Shown: one piece after another, positions 37,448-45,627 of the stretch
Layout: every line of letters begins with the position of its first letter
Numbering within the stretch: position 1 is the stretch's first letter
NCBI RefSeq assembly: GCF_018614095.1
Contig: NZ_JAGGOY010000063.1
Location: 115,128-175,850 of the forward strand
DNA length: 60,723 nt
Direction of reading: 5' to 3'
DNA from: Streptomyces sp. ISL-87
Lineage (GTDB): Bacteria; Actinomycetota; Actinomycetes; Streptomycetales; Streptomycetaceae
Made by a program: the position numbers and the translations under genes
The notes under the pieces: generated by a model
What the model saw: the letters and a program-made list of their open reading frames with translations, nothing else
Database searches by the model: none
What the model was told of the DNA's origin: nothing

Positions 37448-37487
37448 GAAGGGGGCGGCCGGGGCATCCGCTCCGGCCGCCCCCTTC
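37448..37487 (+). terminator. Hairpin terminator after argH
   Basis: GAAGGGGGCGGCCGG (37448-37462) pairs perfectly with CCGGCCGCCCCCTTC (37473-37487) around a 10-base loop. It leads directly into a 15-bp tandem repeat. Confidence 0.88.
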
Positions 37488-37600
37488 GTCGTTCTGCGCC
37501 TCGTCGTTCTGCGCCTCGTCGTTCTGCGCCTCGCCGGTCTGCGCCTCGCCGGTCTGCGCCTCGCGGTTCTGCGCCGCGCCGTTCTGCGCCGCGCCGTTCT
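37487..37600. repeat. 15-bp tandem repeat, about 7.6 units
   Basis: Units begin at 37487, 37502, 37517, 37532, 37547, 37562, 37577 and 37592. The first three are identical (CGTCGTTCTGCGCCT); the later ones drift to CGCCGGTCTGCGCCT and CGCCGTTCTGCGCCG. The array lies just after the stop codon of the minus-strand HAD-like gene and is in frame with it. Confidence 0.92.
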
Positions 37601-37607
37601 CGCCGTC

Positions 37608-38096
37608 CTACGCCACCCAGTCCGCCAGTGCGTCGAAGTCCACCCTGGTCAGGCCGATGCGCTCGTCGATCCGCAGCAGCAGGGCGTTGGCGAGGTGGTG
37701 CTGGTCCACGTACTCGTGGTCCATCGTCGTGATGTCGTCGTCGATCCACGCGAAGGGCCTGGTCCCCGCGTACTCCAGGATGTACTGGGTCTTCCAGAAG
37801 GTGCCGCGCGGCGCCCGCCCGTGCATCTGCGGCCAGTCGATGAACGGCAGGCGGGGGAGTCCCAGGTGCGGGCCTATCCAGTCGTTGGCCTCGTCCTTCC
37901 AGGTGGTGGCCCAGACGAGTTCGTACGCGTCCGCCAGCGCGAGCAGTTCCGCGCCGTGGCCGTGGTTCAGCCAGACCCGCAGCGGCTTGCCGTCCGTCCA
38001 GCCCGTCGGGCGCATCCGGTGGGTGGTGTATCCCGCAGGTCGGCGCTGGGCCCGCGCGGCGTACGGGTTGAGCGGGCTTATGCGGGCATGGGACAT
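37608..38096 (-). CDS. HAD-like protein lacking the N-terminal catalytic motif
   Basis: 162-aa protein similar to the small HAD-domain family associated with RNA-repair-type proteins: NPYAARAQRRPAGYTTHRMRPTGWTDGKPLRVWLNHGHG, ELVWATTWKDEANDWIGPHLGLPRLPFIDWP, and FAWIDDDITTMD near the C-terminus. Intact relatives begin with a hydrophobic strand and DxDG before NPYAA; here that place reads HARISPLNPYAA, so the nucleophile aspartate is missing. ATG 38096 is chosen. It may be inactive or a recombined 5' end. Its stop borders the 15-bp repeat array. Confidence 0.6.
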   Translation of the reverse strand: MSHARISPLNPYAARAQRRPAGYTTHRMRPTGWTDGKPLRVWLNHGHGAELLALADAYELVWATTWKDEANDWIGPHLGLPRLPFIDWPQMHGRAPRGTFWKTQYILEYAGTRPFAWIDDDITTMDHEYVDQHHLANALLLRIDERIGLTRVDFDALADWVA

Positions 38097-38162
38097 GTCT
38101 GACCGATTCTCGCGGTCGGTGGGGGATGGAAGGCGCGTGGCCGGACCCGGCACAATGACGGG

Positions 38163-39278
38163 ATGATCGGCAACCGGATCACATACCGCAAGGCGGACGG
38201 CGTCCGTATACCCGGAACCTGGCGTCACGCCTTCATTTGCAACGGGGGGACGTTCTTCCTCACGGACCTGGTCATCTACGCCGACGGGCTCATCGACTGC
38301 TGGGGCCTGGTCACCATCGATGAGTTCGAGCAGAAGCTAGGTTCCGGCTGGGTGGCCACCGACCTGCCGGAGGGTGCCGAGGCATCGGCCCACGGCCTGG
38401 CCTCTTGGAGCTTCGCCGAGCCGCGCACGTGGATCACCCCAGAACTGCTGCTCGCCGAGGTGCGGGACACCATCGACGAGCTGAACGGTCGCCCCGATTC
38501 GACCGCCCGGTGCCTGGCCGCGGTCGACGTGTTTCTCGCCGACCGAACCGAGGAGAACCGAGCCGCCGCCCTCGCCGCTTACCTGGCCATCCCTGAGACC
38601 CAGCGGCGCTACGCGCTCGGCGATATGGACCGTAAAGACTGGCCGCTTCAAGTGCTGGTGGCCGGGCCGGGCGGGGTGCCGGATGGATGGTCCGACGAGC
38701 CCGTCTCCCAGGAGGTGTACGACGAGGCTGTCACCTACTTCGAAGAGCGCGCCAGGCTGATCGCCGAACGGCCCTCCCGAGTTCCTGCGGACGGACCGGC
38801 GACGCCGCACGCGCCGGCCGTCCATCTGTACCACTCGTACCCGCGGCAGCGTGTCGACGACCCCGGCAAGGTGGCTCTGCGCAGCGACTACCCTGCGTCC
38901 ATCAACATCGAGGGGATCCCCTACTCGTCTGTCGCCCACGCCTATTGGGCCCTGTCGGTCGACGACTCCACGGCACAAGCCGCCATCGCAGCGGCGGACA
39001 CCTCATACGCCGCCCGCAAGCTGGCCGCCGACGCCACCCAACGCGCGGGCTGGGAACACGCCCGCAGCGCCGTCATGATCATGCTCCTGCGTGCCAAGTA
39101 CGCCCAGAACCCAGACCTGGCAGAGGTCCTCCTCGCAACCGACGACGCAACCCTCATCTACGACGATGCCGACTCTCCCTTCTGGGGCGACAACGCGGGC
39201 CGCGGCCGCAATTGGGCCGGCCGTCTGCTCGAACTCGTCCGCTCCGAACTGCACGCGCAGCGCGCCGGAATTGTGTAG
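38163..39278 (+). CDS. NADAR-domain protein with uncharacterised N-terminal domain
   Basis: 371-aa protein. The C-terminal part (about residues 215-365) matches the NADAR/YbiA-like fold: YPASINIEGIPYSSVAHAYWALSVDD, AAADTSYAARKLAADATQRAGWEHARSAVMIMLLRAKYAQNPDLAEVLLAT and DSPFWGDNAGRGRNWAGRLLELVR. NADAR proteins act on ADP-ribosylated or N-glycosidic substrates; some remove ADP-ribose from guanine. The N-terminal 165 residues (VRIPGTWRHAFICNGGTFFLTDLVIYADGLIDCWGLV...) are a separate domain I cannot name. It is divergent from the HAD-like gene. Codon use is slightly less GC-biased than in the core genes. Confidence 0.75.
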   Translation: MIGNRITYRKADGVRIPGTWRHAFICNGGTFFLTDLVIYADGLIDCWGLVTIDEFEQKLGSGWVATDLPEGAEASAHGLASWSFAEPRTWITPELLLAEVRDTIDELNGRPDSTARCLAAVDVFLADRTEENRAAALAAYLAIPETQRRYALGDMDRKDWPLQVLVAGPGGVPDGWSDEPVSQEVYDEAVTYFEERARLIAERPSRVPADGPATPHAPAVHLYHSYPRQRVDDPGKVALRSDYPASINIEGIPYSSVAHAYWALSVDDSTAQAAIAAADTSYAARKLAADATQRAGWEHARSAVMIMLLRAKYAQNPDLAEVLLATDDATLIYDDADSPFWGDNAGRGRNWAGRLLELVRSELHAQRAGIV

Positions 39279-39370
39279 CGGATCGGGCCTCGATTCTTGG
39301 CACTCCTCACGGAATGTCTCTCACTGGAATCGGCTCTTCGGCACAGGGAGCTGTCGGGCAGCATGGGGCG

Positions 39371-39778
39371 ATGAACTCGAATCCGTTGGTACCTCGTGAG
39401 GTGAAGGTTATTGATACGGCCTTGCTGCTCAGGCTGGAGGAGCGGGCGGATGACCTCAGCCTCAACCAACGGCTGGACCCAGCGTGGGTGCTGGCGAATG
39501 CGGCGCCCGATGGCACCCACTATCTATGGCCGGCCCTGTGGAACAGCTTGGCTCATCGCCCAGCCATCCCCCGTCAGCTGCGGTGCGAGCTTTTGATCAT
39601 GTTGAGTGAGGGAGGCTATGTGATGAGCCTGCTGGATGTGCTTCCCGACGACTTCACTCCGCTGCCGAGGGTGACTTCGCGAGACGAAGGCATGCGGATC
39701 AGCCGACTTTTGGACCGTGCTCCTTCGGTCAGGGAATGGCTGCTCAGGGAAGGCGAAGGCTCCACAGGGCGCCTTTGA
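39371..39778 (+). CDS. Hypothetical protein, 135 aa
   Basis: I do not recognise this protein. It reads MNSNPLVPREVKVIDTALLL and is mostly helical, with HYLWPALWNSLAHRPAIPRQLRCELLIMLSEGGYV in the middle. An in-frame ATG at 39314 is possible; ATG 39371 was chosen because sequence before it looks non-coding. It is convergent with the recombinase module, 23 bp from its last stop, and may be cargo or an unrelated neighbour. Third-position GC is lower than in core genes. Confidence 0.5.
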   Translation: MNSNPLVPREVKVIDTALLLRLEERADDLSLNQRLDPAWVLANAAPDGTHYLWPALWNSLAHRPAIPRQLRCELLIMLSEGGYVMSLLDVLPDDFTPLPRVTSRDEGMRISRLLDRAPSVREWLLREGEGSTGRL

Positions 39779-39801
39779 CAGGCGCCGCCAGCACGGACTT
39801 C

Positions 39802-40260
39802 TCACTGGTCCGTCGTGAGGCGAGCCCGCACTGGGAGCGTGCGGACGTTTCCACCGTCTTGGAGGGCTGCGCGGAGGCGCTGGATTTCGTCGTGCTGTTC
39901 CGCGAGCCGCGACAGCGCCAGCGTCCTGAACGCAGTCGCCTCGGCCGCCTCCTGCTTCATTTCGGACAGGCGTCCCTTCAAGCTGACTACTTCGGCTTTG
40001 AGGCGGGCGATCTGGGCAAGGCGGGGGTCCGGCTCGCCAGTGGCTTCCCGGGCCCTGTCAAGCCGGCTCTCGAACTCCTCCTTGACATGGGGGTAGGTCC
40101 GGTACAGCGTCGCCCGGGGAACCGCGGCGAGGATGCTGAGCGACTTGATGTCGCACCGCAGTCCCTCGGGGATGTCTCCGGCCATGAGCTGATCCATGGC
40201 GGCCGTCAAGCGACTCTCCGCATCGGCGTGGCGGTCATTGGGCACTGGATGTCTCCTCAC
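39802..40260 (-). CDS. TnpC-like small coiled-coil protein of the recombinase module
   Basis: 152-aa protein with a short helix-turn-helix-like part (CDIKSLSILAAVPRATLYRTYPHVKEEF, about residues 38-66) and a long coiled coil (RLAQIARLKAEVVSLKGRLSEMKQEAAEATAFRTLALSRLAEQHDEIQRLRAAL). It overlaps the end of the 721-aa recombinase gene by 26 bp. Its position as last and smallest gene of a tyrosine-recombinase series parallels TnpC of Tn554, an accessory protein of transposition; the parallel rests on order and type, not on an alignment. Confidence 0.65.
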   Translation of the reverse strand: MRRHPVPNDRHADAESRLTAAMDQLMAGDIPEGLRCDIKSLSILAAVPRATLYRTYPHVKEEFESRLDRAREATGEPDPRLAQIARLKAEVVSLKGRLSEMKQEAAEATAFRTLALSRLAEQHDEIQRLRAALQDGGNVRTLPVRARLTTDQ

Positions 40261-42400
40261 CGGCTACTGCGGTGTCGATGGATTCCACGATCCTCATGGA
40301 TCGCTCGTAGGTCTGCTGTGCGCGTTGACGCTCCGGCGCGGACAGCCGGGGGTTGCCGAGAAACACGGCTCGGGTGTTCTCAGCATGGTCGGCCCACGCT
40401 TGCCGGTGCTGGGGGTGATGGGTGGCCTGCGGGCAGTGAGCGGAGTCGCACATGCCCATCAGCGGCTCGGTGGCGTTCGGGGTGCCCGCCATGGTGAGGC
40501 ACAGAGCCTTGGCGGGGTCGGTGAACCAGCAGTAGTTCGCAACGCCGATGTGGAGCGTCTTCGCCTTGGTCTTGAGTAGCTTCTCCACGCGGCGGTCGTC
40601 GGCGACGGTGGCGGGTCCGGGGTCGTGGCCGACGAGGGAGCGGTCCACGTTCTGGAAGGCGGCGATCAGGCCGCGTGCGCCTCGGCCGGAGGGGAGAGTC
40701 CCTTCTTGGTAGTCGTGGTACGCGGAGACCGTGAGTCGGGTGTGTTCGACTTCCTCTGCGGTCTGGACCTCGGCGAGGAACGCGGCCTGGTGGCCGCCGG
40801 GCCGGGCGGTGTAGCCCTCGGTGGTGGCTACCGATACGTGCTTGAGGTGCCATTTTGCGGCGAGGAGGCCGTGGGGGCGTTGGGCGATGGCCAGGGCGAG
40901 AGTGCGGCGGAGGGCCCGCGGGTGGACCGGGCCGTCGGGGATCTTCGTGAGTCCGAGGTGCTGTCCGAAGGGACCGTTGATCCAGTCCCGGAGTGCGGTG
41001 TACCGGTTGGAAGAGTTGTTGGCGCCGGGGAAGATCAGGTTCCCAGGATCCGTGTTGCTGAGGGCTTCGGCGATTGCGACGGCGTGGTGCACGTCTTCGA
41101 TTACCACCCACGAGTCGGGGACTCCGCCGAACTTCTCACCCTTGATGCGGCGGGAGTCCAGCCAATGGCGGGAGCCGTAGGTGCGGTCCTCGCAGCGGCG
41201 GCAGCCATGCGTGAGCTCGGCCAGTTCGGAGGCCCGCATGCCGGACAAGGCGGCAGTGAGGTAGTAGGCGGCGGAGGTGACGGCGAAGATCGTGCTGTCC
41301 AGGGCGAAGTGATTCATGGGGAGGGCCCAGGGGGCAGGCGTTTCGTCGTTGGCGCGAGGCACCACCGAGGCGTTACGACACCACGAGTTCTCGATGCCGC
41401 AGGCAGCGACCCATGCCTCCATATGGGGCCGGAGCCGGTCCAGGTCCCGTTTGGTGGAGGAGAGCGACAGGAAATCCTTGGTGAAGGACGTGTAGGCGAG
41501 AGTCAGCAGAGGGTCGTCGGCGTCCCAACCCGATGTGAGCCTCCGGGAGATGCCGGCGGGGGCGGCGCGGGGCGCTGGGATCCCGGCTGCGATACGCCGC
41601 TCGATTTCGGCGATGACCAGAGGGTGATGTTCGACGCGGAGGGATGACCGGATGCCGCCCCGGTGGTCGGTGATCTCCCGGGCGCGGGCGGTTTCCTTGA
41701 CGAGGTGCGGGCCGATCGTATGGACGAGGTACGAGGCGCCGGCGAGGAGAGGCCGAAGGATGTCGTCCGGGACGGCAGGGGTCTGGTTGATGTCGGGGCG
41801 TTGGTATCCGGCGACCTGCGAGGCGGTGCGGTCTCCCCACGGGCGGAAGCCAGTCGGGTAGGAGTCCTGCAGCAGCGGTGCGTACGAGGCCAGGGCTTGG
41901 GCAGTCAGCACGAAACCCGCGACGGTTCCAGGCGTGACCGGCTTGCTGGGGTCGGTGCGGCCGACGGAGACGGCGGACAGGTAGGTGTCACAGTGCCGCT
42001 GGCGGATCTGTTTGAGTTCGGTGAGTCCTGCGTCGGTGAGGTGGTTGAACCAAGCCGTGAGGCGGACGACTTCGTGCCGGAGCGTCTGCAGGGCGAGAGG
42101 GGTGCGGTACGCCTGCGGGAGGACGCAAACGGCTGGGTGGGTGGGCAGGAGGCGGCCCATCAAGTAGGTGCGCGCGACCGCTCGCCAGATGGGGTTGCTG
42201 ATCTGGGTGAAGTCCACGATCTGCTGGCTACGGGGCCAGGACACTGGGGCTTCGGCGACGCAGGTCAGGTCCCAGGTGTCCTGGTCGAAGCGGGGGCGCC
42301 GAGTGCCCGGGCGAGTGCGATATCCGGCCGCCTGGAGGATGTCCAAGTCGGTGAAGGGATGGTGGCCGGGGCCGGCGGTCAGAGCATCGGGCCTGGTCAC
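40235..42400 (-). CDS. Tyrosine recombinase, large member of the trio
   Basis: 721-aa site-specific recombinase. The C-terminal catalytic region shows Arg in ALSGMRASELAELTHG, a HPRALRRTLALAIAQ segment replacing the usual HxLR, HLKHVSVATTEGYT with the Tyr nucleophile, and a later cysteine set (NYCWF, ALCLTM, GMCDSAHCPQATHH) that looks like a zinc-binding tail. The start overlaps the preceding recombinase stop by 4 bp (ATGA type). Such enzymes cut and rejoin DNA through a 3'-phosphotyrosine. Confidence 0.8.
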   Translation of the reverse strand: MTRPDALTAGPGHHPFTDLDILQAAGYRTRPGTRRPRFDQDTWDLTCVAEAPVSWPRSQQIVDFTQISNPIWRAVARTYLMGRLLPTHPAVCVLPQAYRTPLALQTLRHEVVRLTAWFNHLTDAGLTELKQIRQRHCDTYLSAVSVGRTDPSKPVTPGTVAGFVLTAQALASYAPLLQDSYPTGFRPWGDRTASQVAGYQRPDINQTPAVPDDILRPLLAGASYLVHTIGPHLVKETARAREITDHRGGIRSSLRVEHHPLVIAEIERRIAAGIPAPRAAPAGISRRLTSGWDADDPLLTLAYTSFTKDFLSLSSTKRDLDRLRPHMEAWVAACGIENSWCRNASVVPRANDETPAPWALPMNHFALDSTIFAVTSAAYYLTAALSGMRASELAELTHGCRRCEDRTYGSRHWLDSRRIKGEKFGGVPDSWVVIEDVHHAVAIAEALSNTDPGNLIFPGANNSSNRYTALRDWINGPFGQHLGLTKIPDGPVHPRALRRTLALAIAQRPHGLLAAKWHLKHVSVATTEGYTARPGGHQAAFLAEVQTAEEVEHTRLTVSAYHDYQEGTLPSGRGARGLIAAFQNVDRSLVGHDPGPATVADDRRVEKLLKTKAKTLHIGVANYCWFTDPAKALCLTMAGTPNATEPLMGMCDSAHCPQATHHPQHRQAWADHAENTRAVFLGNPRLSAPERQRAQQTYERSMRIVESIDTAVAGEETSSAQ

Positions 42401-44073
42401 GGGATCTCCTCCGGTTGCAGGGCCGCGAATGCGGATTCAGCTGCGGCTTGGATGGCTGTGGTGCTGAAACGGGGCAGCAGGTCGGTATCGAGCCGGTCGG
42501 CGTAGGGGCCGAAGATCGCGAGAAACTGGGCGTTGGTCATGTGCCGTTCTTGATCGGCGAAGTACCGCTGGAGGCGGAGGAGGTTGGGCAGGTGCCGGGG
42601 GGTGAACACGGCGAGCGGGCACAGCAGGCACACCCAGGGACGGGCTGGGCAAGCTGTCCAGGCCGGGGCGTGGGGGCTGTTGTAGAGACTGGCGCAGGAG
42701 GCGACGAACACGTCTTGCTCCCCGGCCAGTAGCCGCTGGATGGCGTCGCTGTCGAGTCCGGCGTCCACAACGAGGCGGGGGAAATCGGCAGCAAACCGGG
42801 CGGCGTCTTGACCGGTGGCGATGACCGGCGGCGCTGCCTTGCGGCGGATGTCGCGCTGGGCGTCCTCGATGATTCCCTCGATGGCCTCCACCTGCGCGGG
42901 GGTGTGGTGGTGGAGGTAGTGATCACCTTCGACTGCCGGGGTGTGGTTGGGATCGATGGTGGTCCGCCCAGTCCAGGTCGAGCGGTCGCGGCGGTGATGG
43001 AAGGTTGTGCGAATCCGGCTGCCGTGCGGGGGCATGGGCTGGCCGTTGTCGTCAGTCAGGCCTACGGCCTTCGCCCACCTGATGCGCTGCCACGGGGTAC
43101 GAGGGTGTCCGGAGAACGCGACGCCGTTGTAGTTGATCCACATGGAGTCGGAGAGTTCTCCGGCATGCTCGCGGAGAGCCGCGGAATGGGTGAGCCACTG
43201 GTCCAGGAGCCGTACGGCGGGTCCGCGCAGGTTGAGCGCTTCGCGGGCGGTCCGGCCCTTTGGGTAGGACAGCAAGCCCGTGGCGGGGCCGGTGTGCGTG
43301 AAGTCGGGTACGACGAGTGCATCGATGCCGTCGGGTACGGCACCGGTCAGAATAGCCAGGCGGAGGTTGTAGGCGAGTGCCGTGTACCCGGTTGGGAACA
43401 GGGCATCGCGGATTTCCAGGACCGTGGGTCTGATCGACCAACGAGCTCCGGGGATCATCGCGCGGATCGCGTGGGTCGGCAGGGGGCCGGTTCTGCGGAT
43501 CAGCCAGGCGAGGTTGTCCCGGTTGATGCCGTGGATGATGGGGTCGGCCCCGCGTTCGGCGGCGTCCAGAGCCTTACGGTGGTCCTGCCAGGCGGTGTCG
43601 ATGTCGGTGCGGGCGGCTTGGCCGATGCGCTGCCATTCGCCGTCGCTGTATGGCCGGTGCGGGGTGGAGCCGGCCTGCTGGTTGATCGGCCTTCCGTCGA
43701 GGTGGGCTTGGATGCCGACGTGGAGGGTGCCGCCGTCGGCGTGGAAGCCGTTGAGGGTGATTCGGCTGTGCCGCTCAAACGTGAACCCGAACTCCAGCCA
43801 GTAGGGAGTGATTTGTGCTGGAGCGAGATCGGAGAGAGCGCCGGTGAAACCAGTCTCGTACAGGTAGCGTGCGAGGTGCCGGGCGCATCGGACGGCGTGC
43901 CGGGCCTCACGGTAGGTGCGGATCGGACCGTTCGGGTGGGCGGCGGCGGCAAGGCCGCGGGCGAAGTCGCTGGCGAGCACTGGGTCGGGCAGCTCGTGGA
44001 GCGTGCCGAGGTAGGGCCGCTGACCCGGGAGCGTGTACTGAACGGCAAGCGGCTCTCGGACTTCAGCGGGCAT
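42397..44073 (-). CDS. Tyrosine recombinase-like protein, middle member of the trio
   Basis: 558-aa protein with a SAM-like N-terminal domain (EARHAVRCARHLARYLYETG) and a weak catalytic domain: HGSRIRTTFHHRRDRS gives HxxR and NHTPAVEGDHYLHHHT gives a His and possible Tyr, but the first Arg (expected in LTGAVPDGIDAL) is absent. A C-terminal cysteine cluster (SCASLYN, ACPARPWVCLLCPL) suggests a zinc ribbon. It may be a non-catalytic partner. It overlaps the first recombinase by 11 bp and the third by 4 bp. Confidence 0.75.
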   Translation of the reverse strand: MPAEVREPLAVQYTLPGQRPYLGTLHELPDPVLASDFARGLAAAAHPNGPIRTYREARHAVRCARHLARYLYETGFTGALSDLAPAQITPYWLEFGFTFERHSRITLNGFHADGGTLHVGIQAHLDGRPINQQAGSTPHRPYSDGEWQRIGQAARTDIDTAWQDHRKALDAAERGADPIIHGINRDNLAWLIRRTGPLPTHAIRAMIPGARWSIRPTVLEIRDALFPTGYTALAYNLRLAILTGAVPDGIDALVVPDFTHTGPATGLLSYPKGRTAREALNLRGPAVRLLDQWLTHSAALREHAGELSDSMWINYNGVAFSGHPRTPWQRIRWAKAVGLTDDNGQPMPPHGSRIRTTFHHRRDRSTWTGRTTIDPNHTPAVEGDHYLHHHTPAQVEAIEGIIEDAQRDIRRKAAPPVIATGQDAARFAADFPRLVVDAGLDSDAIQRLLAGEQDVFVASCASLYNSPHAPAWTACPARPWVCLLCPLAVFTPRHLPNLLRLQRYFADQERHMTNAQFLAIFGPYADRLDTDLLPRFSTTAIQAAAESAFAALQPEEIP

Positions 44074-45520
44074 CGGTGTCCCGGATCTTTGTGACGGCTT
44101 CCCGGCGGGCGGCCGCGTCGGGGTCGGCGTCCTCGTATGCCTGGCGGAAGATCCTTTGGGTGTCCAGGAGATGGAGGTATGCCTGAGTGGTGGCGACGCT
44201 GGCGTGGCCGAGGAGGTCCCGCAGCACCAGCAGGGGATCGGCCTTGGTGAGGTACAGAGCCATGGCGTTGTCCTCGCCGGTGTCGAGGACGAGGCGGGCG
44301 GCCTGTTGGTAGTAGCCGCGCACCAGCTTTTCCAGGGTGGCCATGGCCATCGTATGACGTGCCATGTGGGGGTGGACGTGCGGGAACGCGGGCTCCCACT
44401 GGTCGCGGATGCGGGCGGAGGTTCGGCGGAGCGTGGTTGCCCAGTCCAGGAAGGGCGAGCCGTCGGACTGGACGGCGAGGAGGGCGCTACCGCCGCCGGG
44501 GCCGACGAGGCGGAGCCGTTCGGCCGGCGTCAGCAGGTGCCAGCGGCGGTAAGTGCCGTTGAGGTAGGCGCCCTCGTGTGTCGGGCTTTCTATGTGGAGG
44601 GCGTGGTCGGGGCGCCATCGGGAGCCGTCCACATGGGCGGCTCGCTCAAGCGCCGTGTAGTCGTGGACGCGGGCCAGGGTGTCGTACTCCACCCAGGTCT
44701 GTCGCCCCTTGCTGCCCTTGGTGGTCGGAGGCGCGATCGGCAACGGGACGGGAACGGTGGTGCGTTGGCGGGGCAGGGGCGGGACCTCCCACGGTGTGAG
44801 GAGCTGCCACTCTCGAAGCCGTAGGCCGGTAGAGATCGCAAGCGAGCCACCGGCGGCGTTTCGGCCGGTCTCGTGGCCACGAAACGTGTGGTCGGGTTCG
44901 CCGTTGGGGTCGTTACCCGCGAGAGCGTTGACCAGCAGCTCGGAGTACGGCCGCTCCAGATACTTGCGGGTGGCGTGCCGTCTGGCACCCCTCACGGTGG
45001 CGAAGTTTCGGGTGGACTCCACGCGTAACCCGTCGGGCCGCAGGTACGAGCTCTTGGCGTAGGAGAACGGGACTTGCTGACAGTGCCCCTCGTTCACGGC
45101 CCATTGGTAGAACGCCGCGATGGTCTTGACCGCAAGGTTCCAGCTGGTTGACCCAAGCCGGACTTCCAGCGGGCCGGATAAGCGATGCTCGGCGTACAGC
45201 GACAGCCCGTCGCGCAGCCGCTGCCGGTCGGAGAACAGAGCGATGCCGTGGGCAGACAGAAACTCGGCCCAGGGCTTGAGCTGTAGGGCGTAGGTCTTCC
45301 ATGAGTTTTCGGCGGGGGCTCCGCTGATCGGCAGCTCCCGCAGCCAGCGGTTGATGAACGTCACTGATCGGGGGCCGTTCTCGTCCTCGAAGCGGAGATC
45401 ACCGTCCACGAGGATCGGCATGCCGTCGCGGTTGAGCGGTGGGGAGGCGAGGTCCCAGTCCTCTCCACCAGCCCTGGAGAAGTAGAAGAGAATCACCGTT
45501 GCAAGGTAGTTGAGACACAA
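44063..45520 (-). CDS. Tyrosine recombinase, first member of the trio
   Basis: Up to 485 aa; phage-integrase family. The core-binding domain (TYALQLKPWAEFLSAHGI) precedes a complete catalytic set: Arg in STGLRLREWQLL, HMARH (HxxR), LLGHASVATTQAYLHLLDT (His and Tyr nucleophile near residue 448). The start is uncertain: TTG 45520 opens the frame, GTG 45496 or ATG 45421 are alternatives, and none has a good ribosome site. It heads an operon of four overlapping genes. Confidence 0.85.
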   Translation of the reverse strand: MCLNYLATVILFYFSRAGGEDWDLASPPLNRDGMPILVDGDLRFEDENGPRSVTFINRWLRELPISGAPAENSWKTYALQLKPWAEFLSAHGIALFSDRQRLRDGLSLYAEHRLSGPLEVRLGSTSWNLAVKTIAAFYQWAVNEGHCQQVPFSYAKSSYLRPDGLRVESTRNFATVRGARRHATRKYLERPYSELLVNALAGNDPNGEPDHTFRGHETGRNAAGGSLAISTGLRLREWQLLTPWEVPPLPRQRTTVPVPLPIAPPTTKGSKGRQTWVEYDTLARVHDYTALERAAHVDGSRWRPDHALHIESPTHEGAYLNGTYRRWHLLTPAERLRLVGPGGGSALLAVQSDGSPFLDWATTLRRTSARIRDQWEPAFPHVHPHMARHTMAMATLEKLVRGYYQQAARLVLDTGEDNAMALYLTKADPLLVLRDLLGHASVATTQAYLHLLDTQRIFRQAYEDADPDAAARREAVTKIRDTDAR

Positions 45521-45559
45521 TCAGATGTGCCCGATATCTGCGAACTGTCAGCCATGTGG

Positions 45560-45577
45560 GGACTATTCATATAGTCC
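45560..45577. promoter_or_regulatory. 18-bp perfect palindrome upstream of the recombinase operon
   Basis: GGACTATTCATATAGTCC has 7-bp perfect arms around TCAT. It sits 40 bp upstream of the first recombinase frame and 51 bp from the end of the next gene. Candidate recombinase-binding or autoregulatory site; AT-rich compared with its surroundings. Confidence 0.5.
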
Positions 45578-45627
45578 GACCATGACGGTGGCTCGCCATC
45601 GGGCGCCGGGAATGCCGCGGGAGAGCC

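Noticed and set aside
37487..37600. Possible CRISPR array
   Set aside because: The 15-bp units are directly adjacent without spacers and drift gradually. This is a simple tandem repeat.
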